From JBPESN01 sp051710625 (GTDB taxonomy: Bacteria > Pseudomonadota > Gammaproteobacteria > Enterobacterales > Enterobacteriaceae): a DNA stretch of 64,000 nt. Below, piece after piece: positions 50,690 through 59,578 of this stretch (within the stretch, counting starts at the first letter, position 1; each line of letters begins with the position of its first letter). Where the stretch lies: NCBI RefSeq assembly GCF_051710625.1, contig NZ_JBPESN010000005.1, positions 1 through 64,000 of the forward strand, written 5' to 3'. The notes beneath the pieces were generated by a model. It did no database searches. It was not told the DNA's origin and saw only the letters and a program-made list of their open reading frames with translations. A program made the position numbers and the translations under genes.

Positions 50690-50778
50690 AGCTTCAGTAA
50701 TCCAACATTTCAACGAAATAACCAACTATAATCATTTCTTTTTTCCTCTTCATCACTTTAACCGGGAGCCTAGCCAGG

Positions 50779-51663
50779 ATGAGCGAAAACAAGTTTATCG
50801 GCGCGCACGTCAGCGCCGCGGGAGGCGTGGACCAGGCGGTTGCGCGCGCCCACGATCTTAAGGCAACAGCGTTTGCACTCTTCACCAAGAACCAGCGGCA
50901 ATGGAAAGCGGCGGCGCTGACTACCGAAACCATCGATAATTTCCGCGACGCCTGTGAGCGCTACGGTTTTTCTTCCCGCCAGATCCTTCCCCATGACAGC
51001 TATCTTATCAATCTTGGCCACCCCACCCACGAGGGCATCGAAAAATCGCGCGCGGCGTTTATCGATGAGATGCAGCGCTGTGAGCAACTGGGCCTGAGCT
51101 TACTCAACTTCCATCCCGGCAGCCATTTACAGCAGATTGAGGAGGACGACTGCCTGGCGCGTATCGCCGATTCCATCAATTTGGCGCTGGAGAAAAGCCG
51201 GGGCGTCACCGCCGTCATCGAAAACACCGCCGGCCAGGGCAGTAACCTCGGCTTTCGCTTTGAACAGCTTGCGGCAATTATTGATCGGGTCGAGGATAAA
51301 AACCGTATCGGCGTCTGCATTGATACCTGCCACGCCTTTGCCGCCGGTTATGACTTACGCACCGAATTGGCCTGCGCCGACACCTTCCAGCAGTTCGCCG
51401 ATATCGTCGGTTTTTCCTATTTGCGCGGGATGCATCTTAACGACGCCAAAACCGATTGCGGTAGCCGGGTCGATCGGCACCACAGTCTCGCCGAAGGCAA
51501 GATAGGTAAAACCGCCTTTGCCTGGATCATGGCCGATAAACGCTTCGACGTCATTCCGATGATTCTGGAAACGATCAATCCAGACATTTGGCCGCAGGAA
51601 ATCGCTTGGCTGCAGGCGCTGGCCGCCGGCAAGAAAACCGCGGCGACGCCGGCGGCAAGCTGA
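50779..51663 (+). CDS. nfo: Endonuclease IV Nfo, intact
   Basis: AP endonuclease with three zinc ions that cleaves abasic sites and removes oxidised 3' ends. The 294-residue product (E. coli 285) is a TIM barrel. Metal ligands are visible in LLNFHPGSHLQQ, VTAVIENTAGQGSNLGFRFE, VCIDTCHAFAAGYDLRTE, LRGMHLNDAKTDCGSRVDRH, and IPMILETINPDIWPQEIAWL. The C-terminus has a short extension (GKKTAATPAAS). No lesion is seen. It retains base-excision repair capacity in a genome that has lost RarA and possibly FtsK motor function. Confidence 0.96.
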   Translation: MSENKFIGAHVSAAGGVDQAVARAHDLKATAFALFTKNQRQWKAAALTTETIDNFRDACERYGFSSRQILPHDSYLINLGHPTHEGIEKSRAAFIDEMQRCEQLGLSLLNFHPGSHLQQIEEDDCLARIADSINLALEKSRGVTAVIENTAGQGSNLGFRFEQLAAIIDRVEDKNRIGVCIDTCHAFAAGYDLRTELACADTFQQFADIVGFSYLRGMHLNDAKTDCGSRVDRHHSLAEGKIGKTAFAWIMADKRFDVIPMILETINPDIWPQEIAWLQALAAGKKTAATPAAS

Positions 51664-51980
51664 GCGCCAAACAACATCGCCGGGAGAAAAAAACGGCCAG
51701 CAGAGCATGGCCTGCGGGCCGTGACGAGCCGGATTACGGGCGGGAGATCGACCGTTCAGCTATTCTGCCGCTGGCCTGAGCAATCGAATCCAGCAGCGCG
51801 CGAGCCGGCTGACTTACCAGCTTACCAGCTTACCAGCTTACCAGCTTACCAGAACATCTTGCCGCTGGCGCGACGCCCAGACAACCCTTGCCGGCGGGCT
51901 AACGCCCCCATGCCTTCGTCTTGTGGTTAACCGGGCATTTGCGGCGTTGGGTTTCCCGCCGGCAATGGAGGCCGAGCGCC
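51664..51980. other. nfo-fruA convergent intergenic region
   Basis: About 320 bases between nfo and the fruA remnant, including the 8-bp tandem repeat at 51813-51852. No gene is recognised; E. coli has yeiI and nupX in this interval. Confidence 0.45.
51813..51852. repeat. 8-bp tandem repeat, five perfect copies
   Basis: CTTACCAG is repeated five times with no mismatch. It lies in non-coding sequence downstream of nfo. Confidence 0.95.
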
Positions 51981-52240
51981 TCAGGCCAGCGCTTTTACTC
52001 TCTGTTCGTCTGGACGCTTCAGCAAACTGTAAAGCACGCCCAGCAACAGGGTACCGGCGGCTATCGCGATGATATAGCCGGACACCGGCGAAATGGTGCC
52101 GGGGATAAGCAGCACAAACAGACCGCCATGGGGCGCCATCAGCGTTGTGCCAAACATCATTGACAGGGCGTTGGTGAGCGCGCCCGCCAGCATGCTAAGC
52201 GGGATCACGCGCATCGGATCGCGGGCGGCTGTAGCGATGC
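51981..52240 (-). pseudogene. fruA: Fructose PTS enzyme IIBC FruA, C-terminal remnant
   Basis: Only about the last 85 residues of the fructose-specific phosphotransferase permease remain: RDPMRVIPLSMLAGALTNAL, FGTTLMAPHGGLFVLLIPGT and the final helix up to LLKRPDEQRVKALA. The EIIB domains and the rest of the membrane domain are absent. At 52240 homology stops at sequence with repeated TTCTGGACT motifs, just before the IS3 copy. FruA follows nfo at some distance in E. coli, so the location fits. Confidence 0.8.
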
Positions 52241-52245
52241 AAAAT

Positions 52246-52320
52246 ATTCTGGACTAATTTGCAGACAATTCTGGACTCCCTTAAACCCTAAAAAATGGCT
52301 ATTTTGGACAGTCCAGAATT
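52246..52320. repeat. Inverted and direct repeats, probable end of another mobile element
   Basis: ATTCTGGACT occurs at 52246 and again at 52268; its inverted form AGTCCAGAATT lies at 52310-52320, giving an 11-bp perfect inverted repeat around a 32-base AT-rich loop. The block sits exactly between the truncated fruA and the IS3 copy. It looks like the terminus of a different insertion element or a small non-coding element, into which the IS3 copy was inserted. The family is not recognised. Confidence 0.5.
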
Positions 52321-52329
52321 GTGTAGTGG

Positions 52330-53237
52330 TCAACTAAAACTAGCCACCGCGTTAGCGTTTTTCCAGTATCTATTTTCTGATTCGTTTGGTGGCAACCCAC
52401 CGTTATATTTATGCGGCCTGAGTGCGCTGTAATATCCCACGATATAGTCGGTAATTTCATGAGCTGCTTCGCTGAAGCTTATGTAGCCCGTTACCGGTAT
52501 CCACTCGTTTTTCAGACTTCTGAAGAAGCGCTCTATCGGACTGTTATCCCAACAGTTACCACACCGACTCATGCTTTGTTTGATCCGGTAACGTCACAGC
52601 AACTGTCGGAACTGCCTGCTCGTTCGTATAGTGGCTACCCTGATCGCTGTGGAACATCACTTCGGCTGGTTTACCACGCGTTTCCCATGCCATTTCCAGT
52701 GCTTTGATGGTCAGTCTGCTGTCCGGGGAGAACAACATAGCCCAGCCCACCGTTTTCCTCGCGAACAGATCAAGAACAACCGCAAGGTATGCCCAGCGTT
52801 TCCCAGTCCAGATATACGTCACATCGCCCCACCATACCTGGTTTGGCTCCGTTACAGCGAACTGGCGCTCAAGATAATTCGGGATCGCAACATGCTTCTG
52901 ACCGCCACGCTTATACCTGTGCGCTGTACGTCGCCTGCTGACAACTGACCAGCCCCAGCTCTTTCATGAGCCTGCCTGCGAGCCAGCGCCCCATCCGGAA
53001 GCCTTCTCTGGGTTGCCATGGTGGCGATACTTCTCGCGCCAGCTGCACCATGGCTGATACTGTGCAGTTCATGAACCTGACTGCGCAATACCGTTCGCCT
53101 GCCGTCTGGCCTGTCAGGACGACTTTTCCAGTATTTGTAACTGCTGCGATGAACCCTGAACACGTGGCAGAGTGTGGCCACAGGATAATGCGCTCTGAGT
53201 TTCCCGATTAACGAGAACTGTTCAGGGAGTCTGACAT
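52330..53237 (-). pseudogene. IS3 transposase OrfB, frameshifted (second copy)
   Basis: The DDE integrase part of the transposase. VATLCHVFRVHRSSYKYWKS is followed by a frameshift near 53005 (THE MATQR block runs into RLPDGALARRQ) and others up to 52830. MTYIWTGKRWAYLAVVLDLF and MFHSDQGSHYTNEQ carry the catalytic Asp residues; a further shift near 52620 precedes NCWDNSPIERFFRSLKNEW with the catalytic Glu. The lesions differ from those in the first copy, so the two decayed independently. Confidence 0.9.
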
Positions 53238-53510
53238 CAAGAGCGCTGTAGCCTTTTTTAATATTTCGTTTTCCATTTCAATGCGTTGTACCTTCTTCTT
53301 GAGCTCACGTATTTCGATTTGTTCCGGGGTTATGGGAGAGGCTCTTGGCGCTTTCCCCTGTCGCTCATCACGCAGTTGTTTTACCCATTTTGTCATCGTA
53401 GAAAAACCGACGTCCATGGCTTCTGCTGCTGGCGCGGCGGTGTAATTTTGGTCGACAACCAGTTGAGCGGATTCGCGTTTGAATTCAGGACTAAAATTTT
53501 TTCTTTTCAT
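53208..53510 (-). CDS. IS3 transposase OrfA, intact (second copy)
   Basis: A 100-residue DNA-binding OrfA: MKRKNFSPEFKRESAQLVVD, a helix-turn-helix with STMTKWVKQLRDERQGKAPR, and a C-terminal leucine-zipper-like QIEIRELKKKVQRIEMENEI. No stop or shift is seen. The ATG at 53510 has upstream in-frame sequence only from the IS end. Without a working OrfB it cannot transpose the element, but could bind its ends. Confidence 0.85.
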   Translation of the reverse strand: MKRKNFSPEFKRESAQLVVDQNYTAAPAAEAMDVGFSTMTKWVKQLRDERQGKAPRASPITPEQIEIRELKKKVQRIEMENEILKKATALLMSDSLNSSR

Positions 53511-53582
53511 TGGTGCACCCGGGTTGTTCTGAGGTGAGCATATCACCTCTGTTCAGGTGGCCAAATTCAGTGTGCCACTACA

Positions 53583-53978
53583 ATATCAGGAATGATCCCT
53601 GATGGGTAAGCCATTGCCAATTTCGGATATTTACTTTTATCAAACATCTGTCCCTGCATCAGGGCATAGCCTGCGGGAATATTATCCAACGGCCAGGCGA
53701 TAGGGGCACCGACAGGCAGGATACTGGCGCTGGTCGCTGCCGCAATACTTGTTGCAATGGCCTTAATTGCCGCCAGTAACTGCACTGACTAGCTTGCTAT
53801 CGGGCTTCATGCCCACCTCAGCCAGAATATTTTTATGCTCCGCCTGAGTATCAATCATCGCGCCCTGCATGGCATTCAGCCATTTAGCGTGCACTGCCGT
53901 CCCCTCAGCACCGGTAGACGGGTCGCCATCATGTAACAGGCCATCGGCAGTGTCGATTGACGAAATAATCTCTTTCAT
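53583..53978 (-). pseudogene. Phage tail fibre/collar-type protein, frameshifted and cut by IS
   Basis: The N-terminus MKEIISSIDTADGLLHDGDP and HAKWLNAMQGAMIDTQAEHK resembles the start of the neighbouring fibre gene. A frameshift near 53775 leads to LLAAIKAIATSIAAATSASI. The distal part PVGAPIAWPLDNIPAGYALM is a phage tail-collar-type motif. The coding sequence is cut at 53583 by the IS3 element, so the receptor-binding tip is missing. Its ATG follows the upstream gene's stop directly (TAAATG). Confidence 0.78.
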
Positions 53979-55119
53979 TTAGGGTGTCTCCCCGTCATTA
54001 TCCATATTTTGAGTCTGTGCTGGTGATTCTGCCACGTCCAACGCAGTGATACTGCCGTAGGCGACGGCTTTTACATTCTTGACAACCGTGCCATCACTCC
54101 CGTGGTAATCCCCCGAATTACCTGCTGCCTCAGGCAAGACCTTTTCCAGCGCATCGGCCATCACACCCGCCTGACGATGTTCGGCAAGGACATACGTGTG
54201 TAGCCCGTCAGCGTTTCGACTTTTGCAAAGCCATTTTCTATTTTCGCAATATCGCTTTTTATTCGCCGGTCCGAGTTATTTTGCCAGTGCCCCTGCATGG
54301 CATAAGCGCTACCGTCATCCTTAAAAACAAACCACTTAATGTTACCGCCACCGCGATTAATAATAAGGCGATGTTCATAATAACTGCCCACCACATCGGC
54401 ACCGTAAAATTCCGTGCTCATGGCATTGCCTGGATAAGGGTAATAGCAGCATTCACCTGAACGTGTCTCGTTGCCGCTTTGCCCCCGGCCATAAAAATGG
54501 AGAATATCCGTGAGATGGCCGCCACCGGATAGCGAGACGCCTTTGCCAAAGGTCGCTCCGCCACTGGCGGTCAGTTTTTCACCCACTTCAAGGTCTTGTA
54601 CCCAATGCAAGCGCTGGGTATTCCATTCGTCGGTTTTGACGTTGTTGGCGTACAGCGCCACGTTGCCTTTGCCATTGGCAATCAGCCCTGAATCGCTGTC
54701 GCCGACATTGACCGAATGGGTGATCTGCAGACTGCCGTTAACCGTGCTACCGGTACGCTTGTTCAGTGCGTTTTGTGCCTATTCAACGGTATTTTTTAAC
54801 CCCAGATTGGCCACGAACGCCGCCTTATCCGGGATATCCGCGCCGTTGTTTTTCCTGAGCAGGCTGCGTTTTTCATTCTCCTGCCGGGCTTGCGCAATCA
54901 GCCCCTTGATGGCCTCGGCCAACTGGTTATATTGCGCCGGGTTGGGCTGCATTCCGGCGGCCGTCAGAATATTTTTCTGCTCGGTCTGGGTATCGATGAC
55001 CGCCCCCCTGCATGGCGTCCAGCCACTGGGCGTAGACCACGGCCCCTGACATCGCCGGCCGGGGCGCCGTCATGAAACAGCCCGTCCTCGCTGTCAATCG
55101 GCGCGATAATATCCTTTAT
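53979..55119 (-). pseudogene. Phage tail fibre with S74 endosialidase-type chaperone domain, broken
   Basis: Tail fibre protein. Homology to the neighbouring fibre starts at 55119 with ATA-AAG-GAT-ATT instead of the expected ATG, so the start is lost. The N-terminus (IIAPIDSEDGLFHDGAPA) is frameshifted near 55060 and 55010. QYNQLAEAIKGLIAQARQEN follows, with a TAG near 54780. The shaft region is open from about 54661. The C-terminus NNSDRRIKSDIAKIENGFAK, then LTGYTRMSLPN and GVMADALEKVLPEAA, is a peptidase S74 intramolecular chaperone that normally trimerises the fibre and cuts itself off. A shift near 54165 splits that domain. Confidence 0.82.
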
Positions 55120-55703
55120 GGGCGCGTTTTCTCCCTGTAGTTAAACACCACTTGGGTGTGCGCGGGTTTCAGGTCCTTAAACAGCCCTTCAATCAGGTTC
55201 TGCCCAAAGGTCAGCAGCTTTTCCCCGGCCACCGAGCTACCGGCGCGGAAGCGGTAGACCGGCACCTGTGCGTTATCGATATTGACTATCCACAGCCAGA
55301 TAATCTCCGGCACCCAGATACGCTCGCCGGCCCGGCCAACGCCGGCGCGGAACGGCGCCGGCTCGTCGAGGCTGACGCGGTAACCCAACGATTTGGCCAA
55401 GCTGATAAAGTATTGCCGGCTCAGGCCACCAGTGGCGTTAATCCTGGCCAGTACTTGCTGGCGACGCTGCTGTAGCGTCATGCTGCTGTCGGGGGAAATT
55501 CCCAACATCCACTTCCAGTCGACCAGCAGCCCGACTGCCAGAAAAAGCGTGATACCGTCAGCCACTTCGCCGGCGTGGATTTTCAGCTGTGCCAGGCTCT
55601 TCCCCTCGGCCTGCAGTTCGACACCGAGTCGCTTACCGGTAAGCGCATAGCTTTTCGGTGGCAGCAGGGCATTGAGCAGCTGCGCGTAATCGCGGCTGTT
55701 CAT
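55116..55703 (-). CDS. Mu gp48-like tail protein (DUF2313/YmfQ), intact
   Basis: Baseplate-associated tail protein found between the baseplate J-like protein and the fibres in Mu-type phages. The 195-residue product starts MNSRDYAQLLNALLPPKSYA. QQRRQQVLARINATGGLSRQ and the region around SLGYRVSLDEPAPFRAGVGR are typical. Its ATG overlaps the stop of the gp47-like gene (ATGA). Its TAA stop overlaps the ATA of the fibre gene; a single G-to-A change in an ancestral ATGA would have altered both signals. It is the only undamaged phage gene in the window. Confidence 0.88.
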   Translation of the reverse strand: MNSRDYAQLLNALLPPKSYALTGKRLGVELQAEGKSLAQLKIHAGEVADGITLFLAVGLLVDWKWMLGISPDSSMTLQQRRQQVLARINATGGLSRQYFISLAKSLGYRVSLDEPAPFRAGVGRAGERIWVPEIIWLWIVNIDNAQVPVYRFRAGSSVAGEKLLTFGQNLIEGLFKDLKPAHTQVVFNYREKTRP

Positions 55704-56773
55704 GGCATTTTCTCCACTGTGATGGTGCCTGCGCGTTCCACTGCACGGTCTGCTTGTTCACCACCGGCACCACATTGGCTCTGGGGGCAAGCAACTGGTA
55801 GTCCACCACGCCGACCACCTCGGATATCAGCGCCCCCAGCTGGGTTCTGACCGCCACCTCACCGGGGGCCAGGCGGTTAAAATAGTCACTGAGCGCGGTC
55901 GTAATCTGTTTGCGCGCGGCCTCCAGCGTCAGATTACTCATGCTAACCTGGACCGTGATACCGGCTTCCACCACCTCGGGGCCAGTACCAGACAGTCTTT
56001 CGCGGTGACCGGGCGCATCTCGTCAAGGTAGCGCTGCACCGCCTTAAGCGTCTCCGGCGACGGCAGGTCGTTATGGGTGACTATCACCACATCCACCGTA
56101 CCGTAGCCCCGGCGCAGCGGGTAGCCATGGGCTTCGGTGACGCCGGGCAGAGACACCGCCCAGCGATGGTAATCGTATTGATTGCCGCCCGCCGGCGGAC
56201 GGCGTATCACTTCCAGCAGGCGTGCCAGCAGGGCGGCGTCGGATTCGGCCTCGCTGCTGCCGACCATGCGGGTGATAGTGGCGTTGCTGTCAACATTATT
56301 GGCTGGGGCCATCAGCAGCGTCCCTGGCGTATTGTCCGCCAGATTGCCCTGGGTACCGTTTTGCGGCGAGCGGACGGGCAAGGTCAGGCTGCCCGTTGCG
56401 TCTATCGTGCCCGGCGCGGTGGTCTGGTAGCGCTGACGGCTGCCGGTGGGACGCAATTGCAGTAGGCCGGTAATGTTTGCGCCGGGGTTGCCGGTCAGGC
56501 GTACTTCGCCGCCGGCCGGGGTAGCTGCTTTCGACGTCAGGTTGCGCGTGCGGCCGTGCATTACCAGATAGTCATGGTCGGCGGTGTCCAGGAGCATTTG
56601 CCGCACTATCCACAGCTGGTGCTGGGTATAGCCCCTGCAGCGCGCTGGCAATGGTGTTCGCGCGTGCCGCGTAATCACCTGTCGGGACCGGTATCGGCGT
56701 CCGGCAACTGGTTGCGGATATCGCGCAAGAGCGTGTCGGCAATCTCGGTATGGGTGGGGGTGCTGTGTGCCAT
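55700..56773 (-). pseudogene. Baseplate assembly protein J-like (Mu gp47), frameshifted
   Basis: Wedge protein of the contractile-tail baseplate. MAHSTPTHTEIADTLLRDIR at 56773 is followed by a shift near 56690 and another near 56645. The long central frame includes NLTSKAATPAGGEVRLTGNP and GVTEAHGYPLRRGYGTVDVV. A shift near 55980 leads to VVEAGITVQVSMSNLTLEAA and one near 55730 to the C-terminus ITVEKMP. The stop overlaps the start of the gp48-like gene. Confidence 0.88.
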
Positions 56774-56786
56774 GGGGATATTCCGT

Positions 56787-57141
56787 TTAAATGACCTTTA
56801 CCGGGTGAGTAAAGGTTTGCAAATTGCCGTTGGCGGCCACGACGTCGATATGCAGCCGCAGGTCACCTTGTGCCGGATGGCTGACTCGGATGTCAATGCG
56901 GCGAGCGCGGTTATCGGCCAGCAGTGGTTGCAATGCCTGTCCGGCATATTGCTGCTGGGCCAGTCGCCGGTGGTAGCCAAGTCTTTGGCCCGCGCCAGTT
57001 CGTGCACACGTGAACCCCAGCTGCGGGTCAGCCAAATATTGCCCGCGCGGCGTCTCATCAAGCGTAGTAGCCCGCGTTATGCAAGTCAGTGGTGCGAGTG
57101 CTGGTGTAATCACCGGTCTGGCTGTCAATCAGTGCGTCCAT
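56787..57141 (-). pseudogene. Mu gp46-like baseplate protein (GPW/gp25 type), frameshifted
   Basis: Small baseplate wedge protein. The ATG at 57141 gives MDALIDSQTGDYTSTRTTDL. After LHNAGYYA the frame changes near 57060, resuming as ETPRGQYLADPQLGFT. GQALQPLLADNRARRIDIRV and DLRLHIDVVAANGNLQTFTH continue to the TAA at 56787. Order gp45-gp46-gp47-gp48 is conserved. Confidence 0.8.
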
Positions 57142-57243
57142 GGCGTCAGGGTAAAATAAGCGACGGGGCGGTAGGAGTGACGTGGGCGCAGAGGGTAACT
57201 GGTACGGTGGTGTGCGTCGCGAGCCGCGACGCTATCTTATCCG

Positions 57244-57790
57244 TTAACCGGTTTGTTGGACAGCCCAAAAGGTGTCGGAGTGCCTGTGTTCACTTTGCCG
57301 GATGTCGTTAATTTCCACCTCGGCGCTGCGCAGGGTGCCGCCCTGGTGCTCAATATCCCCCGCAAAGCGCCCCACCGCACCGCCGTCGTTAATCGTCATA
57401 CCGCCGTGGCCGCTGATAGGCCCCTCGGCGGTCAGTGCCTGTGAGGTTGACAGCATCGGCGTCTCGAAGCCGGCGCGCTCTTCGGCCTGAACCTAATAGC
57501 GTTTGCATTTAACCCGATACTCGTCGCATTCCACCTCGATAATTCTTTTGCGCCGGATAACGATTTTGGCGCCTTCGTCACTGTAGAGTGCCACCTCGCC
57601 GTTTGCCAGCCCTTGCAGCCGGTAGATGCTGTGTTCGGTGGCAATCACGATACTATGGCGGGTACGGCCGCGCCCACCGGCAACACCACCGCCATGGTGC
57701 CGGCCGGCGGCACCGGGTCAGGCCGTAGTGCTGGAACAGCTCCACGTCCGGCGTACTCTCCCCGGCCAACGCCGGACAGTACGTGCGCCC
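57244..57790 (-). pseudogene. Mu gp45-like baseplate spike protein, 5'-truncated
   Basis: Baseplate assembly/spike protein. It is recognised by ESTPDVELFQHYGLT, then (after a shift near 57720) VVIATEHSIYRLQGLANGEV, SDEGAKIVIRRKRIIEVECD and the C-terminal beta-prism strands GPISGHGGMTINDGG. A TAG lies near 57494 and another shift near 57645. The first 15-20 residues are missing where the sequence joins the protease gene at about 57790. Confidence 0.75.
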
Positions 57791-58783
57791 AGGGGCGACG
57801 GGCGCGCCTCGATACCCAGCGGCGCGTTGCCGTCGGTCTGCAGCCCCGACAGCGCGGCAATCGGCTGACGGGTTGGCCAAGTGCTCACGTAGCGGCGCCA
57901 TGTCTTTTCACCCAGCCGCCGCGCCCAGTCCTTATCCGCCCCTTTGAGCACGCGGCCATCACTGAGCGCCACCGTCAGCAGGGCAGTGACTTCGTTGCCG
58001 CTCGGTTGACGACCGAGTGCCGCCACTTGCTCACGAAGCTCATTAACCACGCTGACCGGGGCATAGGCAGCCGGATCAGGGGGCGTGCTGGTCTGCTGTG
58101 ACAGCGCGGCAATCTGGTTATCCTTCTCGCCAAGCAGCGACAGCAGATTGATGCGGGCGGCCGCCGTCCCTTGTCCGCCCGACAGGCGATCAATGAGTTT
58201 TTTCAGCTCAACCGTCACCTCCTCAGGCGTGGCCGACAGCGGCAGATTCAGTATCCAGCGCAGTTGTTCTAACAGTTCATCCACGTTATTTTCTCCCGTG
58301 AGTTGTTGTGACGTGGCCGACAGCAGCGCCGCCACACCGTCAAGCGCCGGCAAGTTGGTCAGCGCGGCATTCACCAGGCAGGTCACATTGCCCAGCCTGT
58401 CGTACTGAAACAGCGGGGAGACAAAGCGGTACTCCCTGGCGGCAATCAGGGTGCGGGCACGCTCGGTCCATTCGACATCCACCGCAAACAGTCCCAGGCC
58501 CTCGACCCATTCCAGCTGCGAATACCAGCCGGCGGCTGGCGCGGGCTGGTCGTTCTCCCGGGCATGGATAGCCTGGTGCTCATAGTCAAAGCAGTACGAC
58601 GTCTGGCGCGCCTGTGCAGCGTCAATCAGCCTCCGGGCCTGCGGTTCCTCCAGCCGCCAGTGCGCCACGTCGGTGGGGCGTGTATCCTGCGAGCGAAAGG
58701 TGCCGGCCGGAAACAGCTGGACACGGGTGTCGGCGCTTCTCCAGCGCCACGGTCAGTGCGGCAAGGCGGACGGTGTTTTTCAC
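57791..58783 (-). pseudogene. Mu gpI-like capsid protease and scaffold, fused to gp45
   Basis: Phage head-maturation protease with a C-terminal scaffold. A GTG at 58783 begins VKNTVRLAALTVALEK, followed by a shift near 58735. From 58668 the frame is open: EEPQARRLIDAAQARQTSYC, FDYEHQAIHARENDQPAPAA (conserved protease His region), YRFVSPLFQYDRLGNVTCLV and ALTNLPALDGVAALLS. The scaffold end (AALSGLQTDGNAPLG) runs near 57790 into gp45 sequence. The capsid gene that should follow is gone. Confidence 0.82.
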
Positions 58784-58954
58784 ACGGTGGCGCTCCCAGA
58801 AAGTCTATTCATGGGAAACAGCCTAACCTGGGCGTCGGGTATCTCGTCGTGACGAGGGTGTAGGGGGTAAAAGTGGGGCAAGGAAAAGGACACAAACGGA
58901 CTGCCATCAGACTACACCGCTGACGTGGGCGGCGATACCCCGTTTAAAACCCAT
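58784..58954. other. Gap between protease I and G-like genes
   Basis: About 170 bases without a recognised gene; probably the leader of the gpI-like gene. Confidence 0.35.
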
Positions 58955-59542
58955 TTAAATCGCTCCAGAATCGCTTAACGCGGCTTCACCCGCACCATCC
59001 CCGCCTGCCTGACTATCAAAAAACGCGCCACGGCCTTTACAGAGTGTTACTCGTCCAGCGCGCGCTGGAAGGTAATCATTGACGGTGTGCACCAGGGCCT
59101 GATAGTCTTGGCCGGTCAGACTGAGAAAAAGCCGCGCCGGTATCGTTGAGCCGGGATGATTGACGCCTTCTACCACCCGGCCGTTAAAGGCCGGCGCCCT
59201 TTTATAGCGGGGGCGAATGATATGGGGCAGGGTGGTGCGCCCTGCTGGTGAATGCGCGCATTCATTACATTGGTCCCCACCACGGCCTGCTCGTTATCGG
59301 CCTCGCTGTCAATGGAGGCGGCCAGCCGCCCTGATTGCTGCAGGATTTTGCCGGCGCGGTCAATGGGCAGCTAGCGCGAGCGGCCTTTCTGCTCGAAATT
59401 CTCCATCACCGCGTCATACAAATCTCCACTGAAGGTGTGCATCAACGGCTGGCGGTGGGTCAGGGACCGCGCCAGCCGCTCAATGGCTTGACGCAAGATA
59501 TCGGTAACAGTGATCGTGACGTCAATCGTGGTGTATACTCAT
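58955..59542 (-). pseudogene. Mu G-like virion morphogenesis protein, broken
   Basis: Head/tail-completion protein. An ATG at 59542 (MSIHHD) runs into a stop within six codons; the alternative frame gives ITVTDILRQAIERLARSLTH. A TAG follows NFEQKGRSR near 59370, before LPIDRAGKILQQSGRLAASI and VVGTNVMNARIHQQGAPP. A shift near 59200 leads to STIPARLFLSLTGQDYQALV and VHTVNDYL. It stands between F and I as in Mu. Confidence 0.72.
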
Positions 59543-59578
59543 GGCAGGGTGGTTGTTTCCAATGGGTAACGGTTGCTG

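Larger units (their letters stand above)
52322..53582 (-). mobile_element. IS3-family insertion sequence, second copy
   Basis: About 1260 bases, bounded by the same imperfect inverted repeats as the copy at 21555-22804, in reverse orientation. orfA is intact and orfB is broken. The flanks (TTG and ATA) show no target duplication. One side is the fruA/repeat remnant, the other cuts a phage tail gene, so this copy also marks a junction between unrelated regions. Confidence 0.93.

Noticed and set aside
51813..51852. Possible CRISPR array downstream of nfo
   Set aside because: The 8-bp units are directly adjacent with no spacers, and no cas gene is present.
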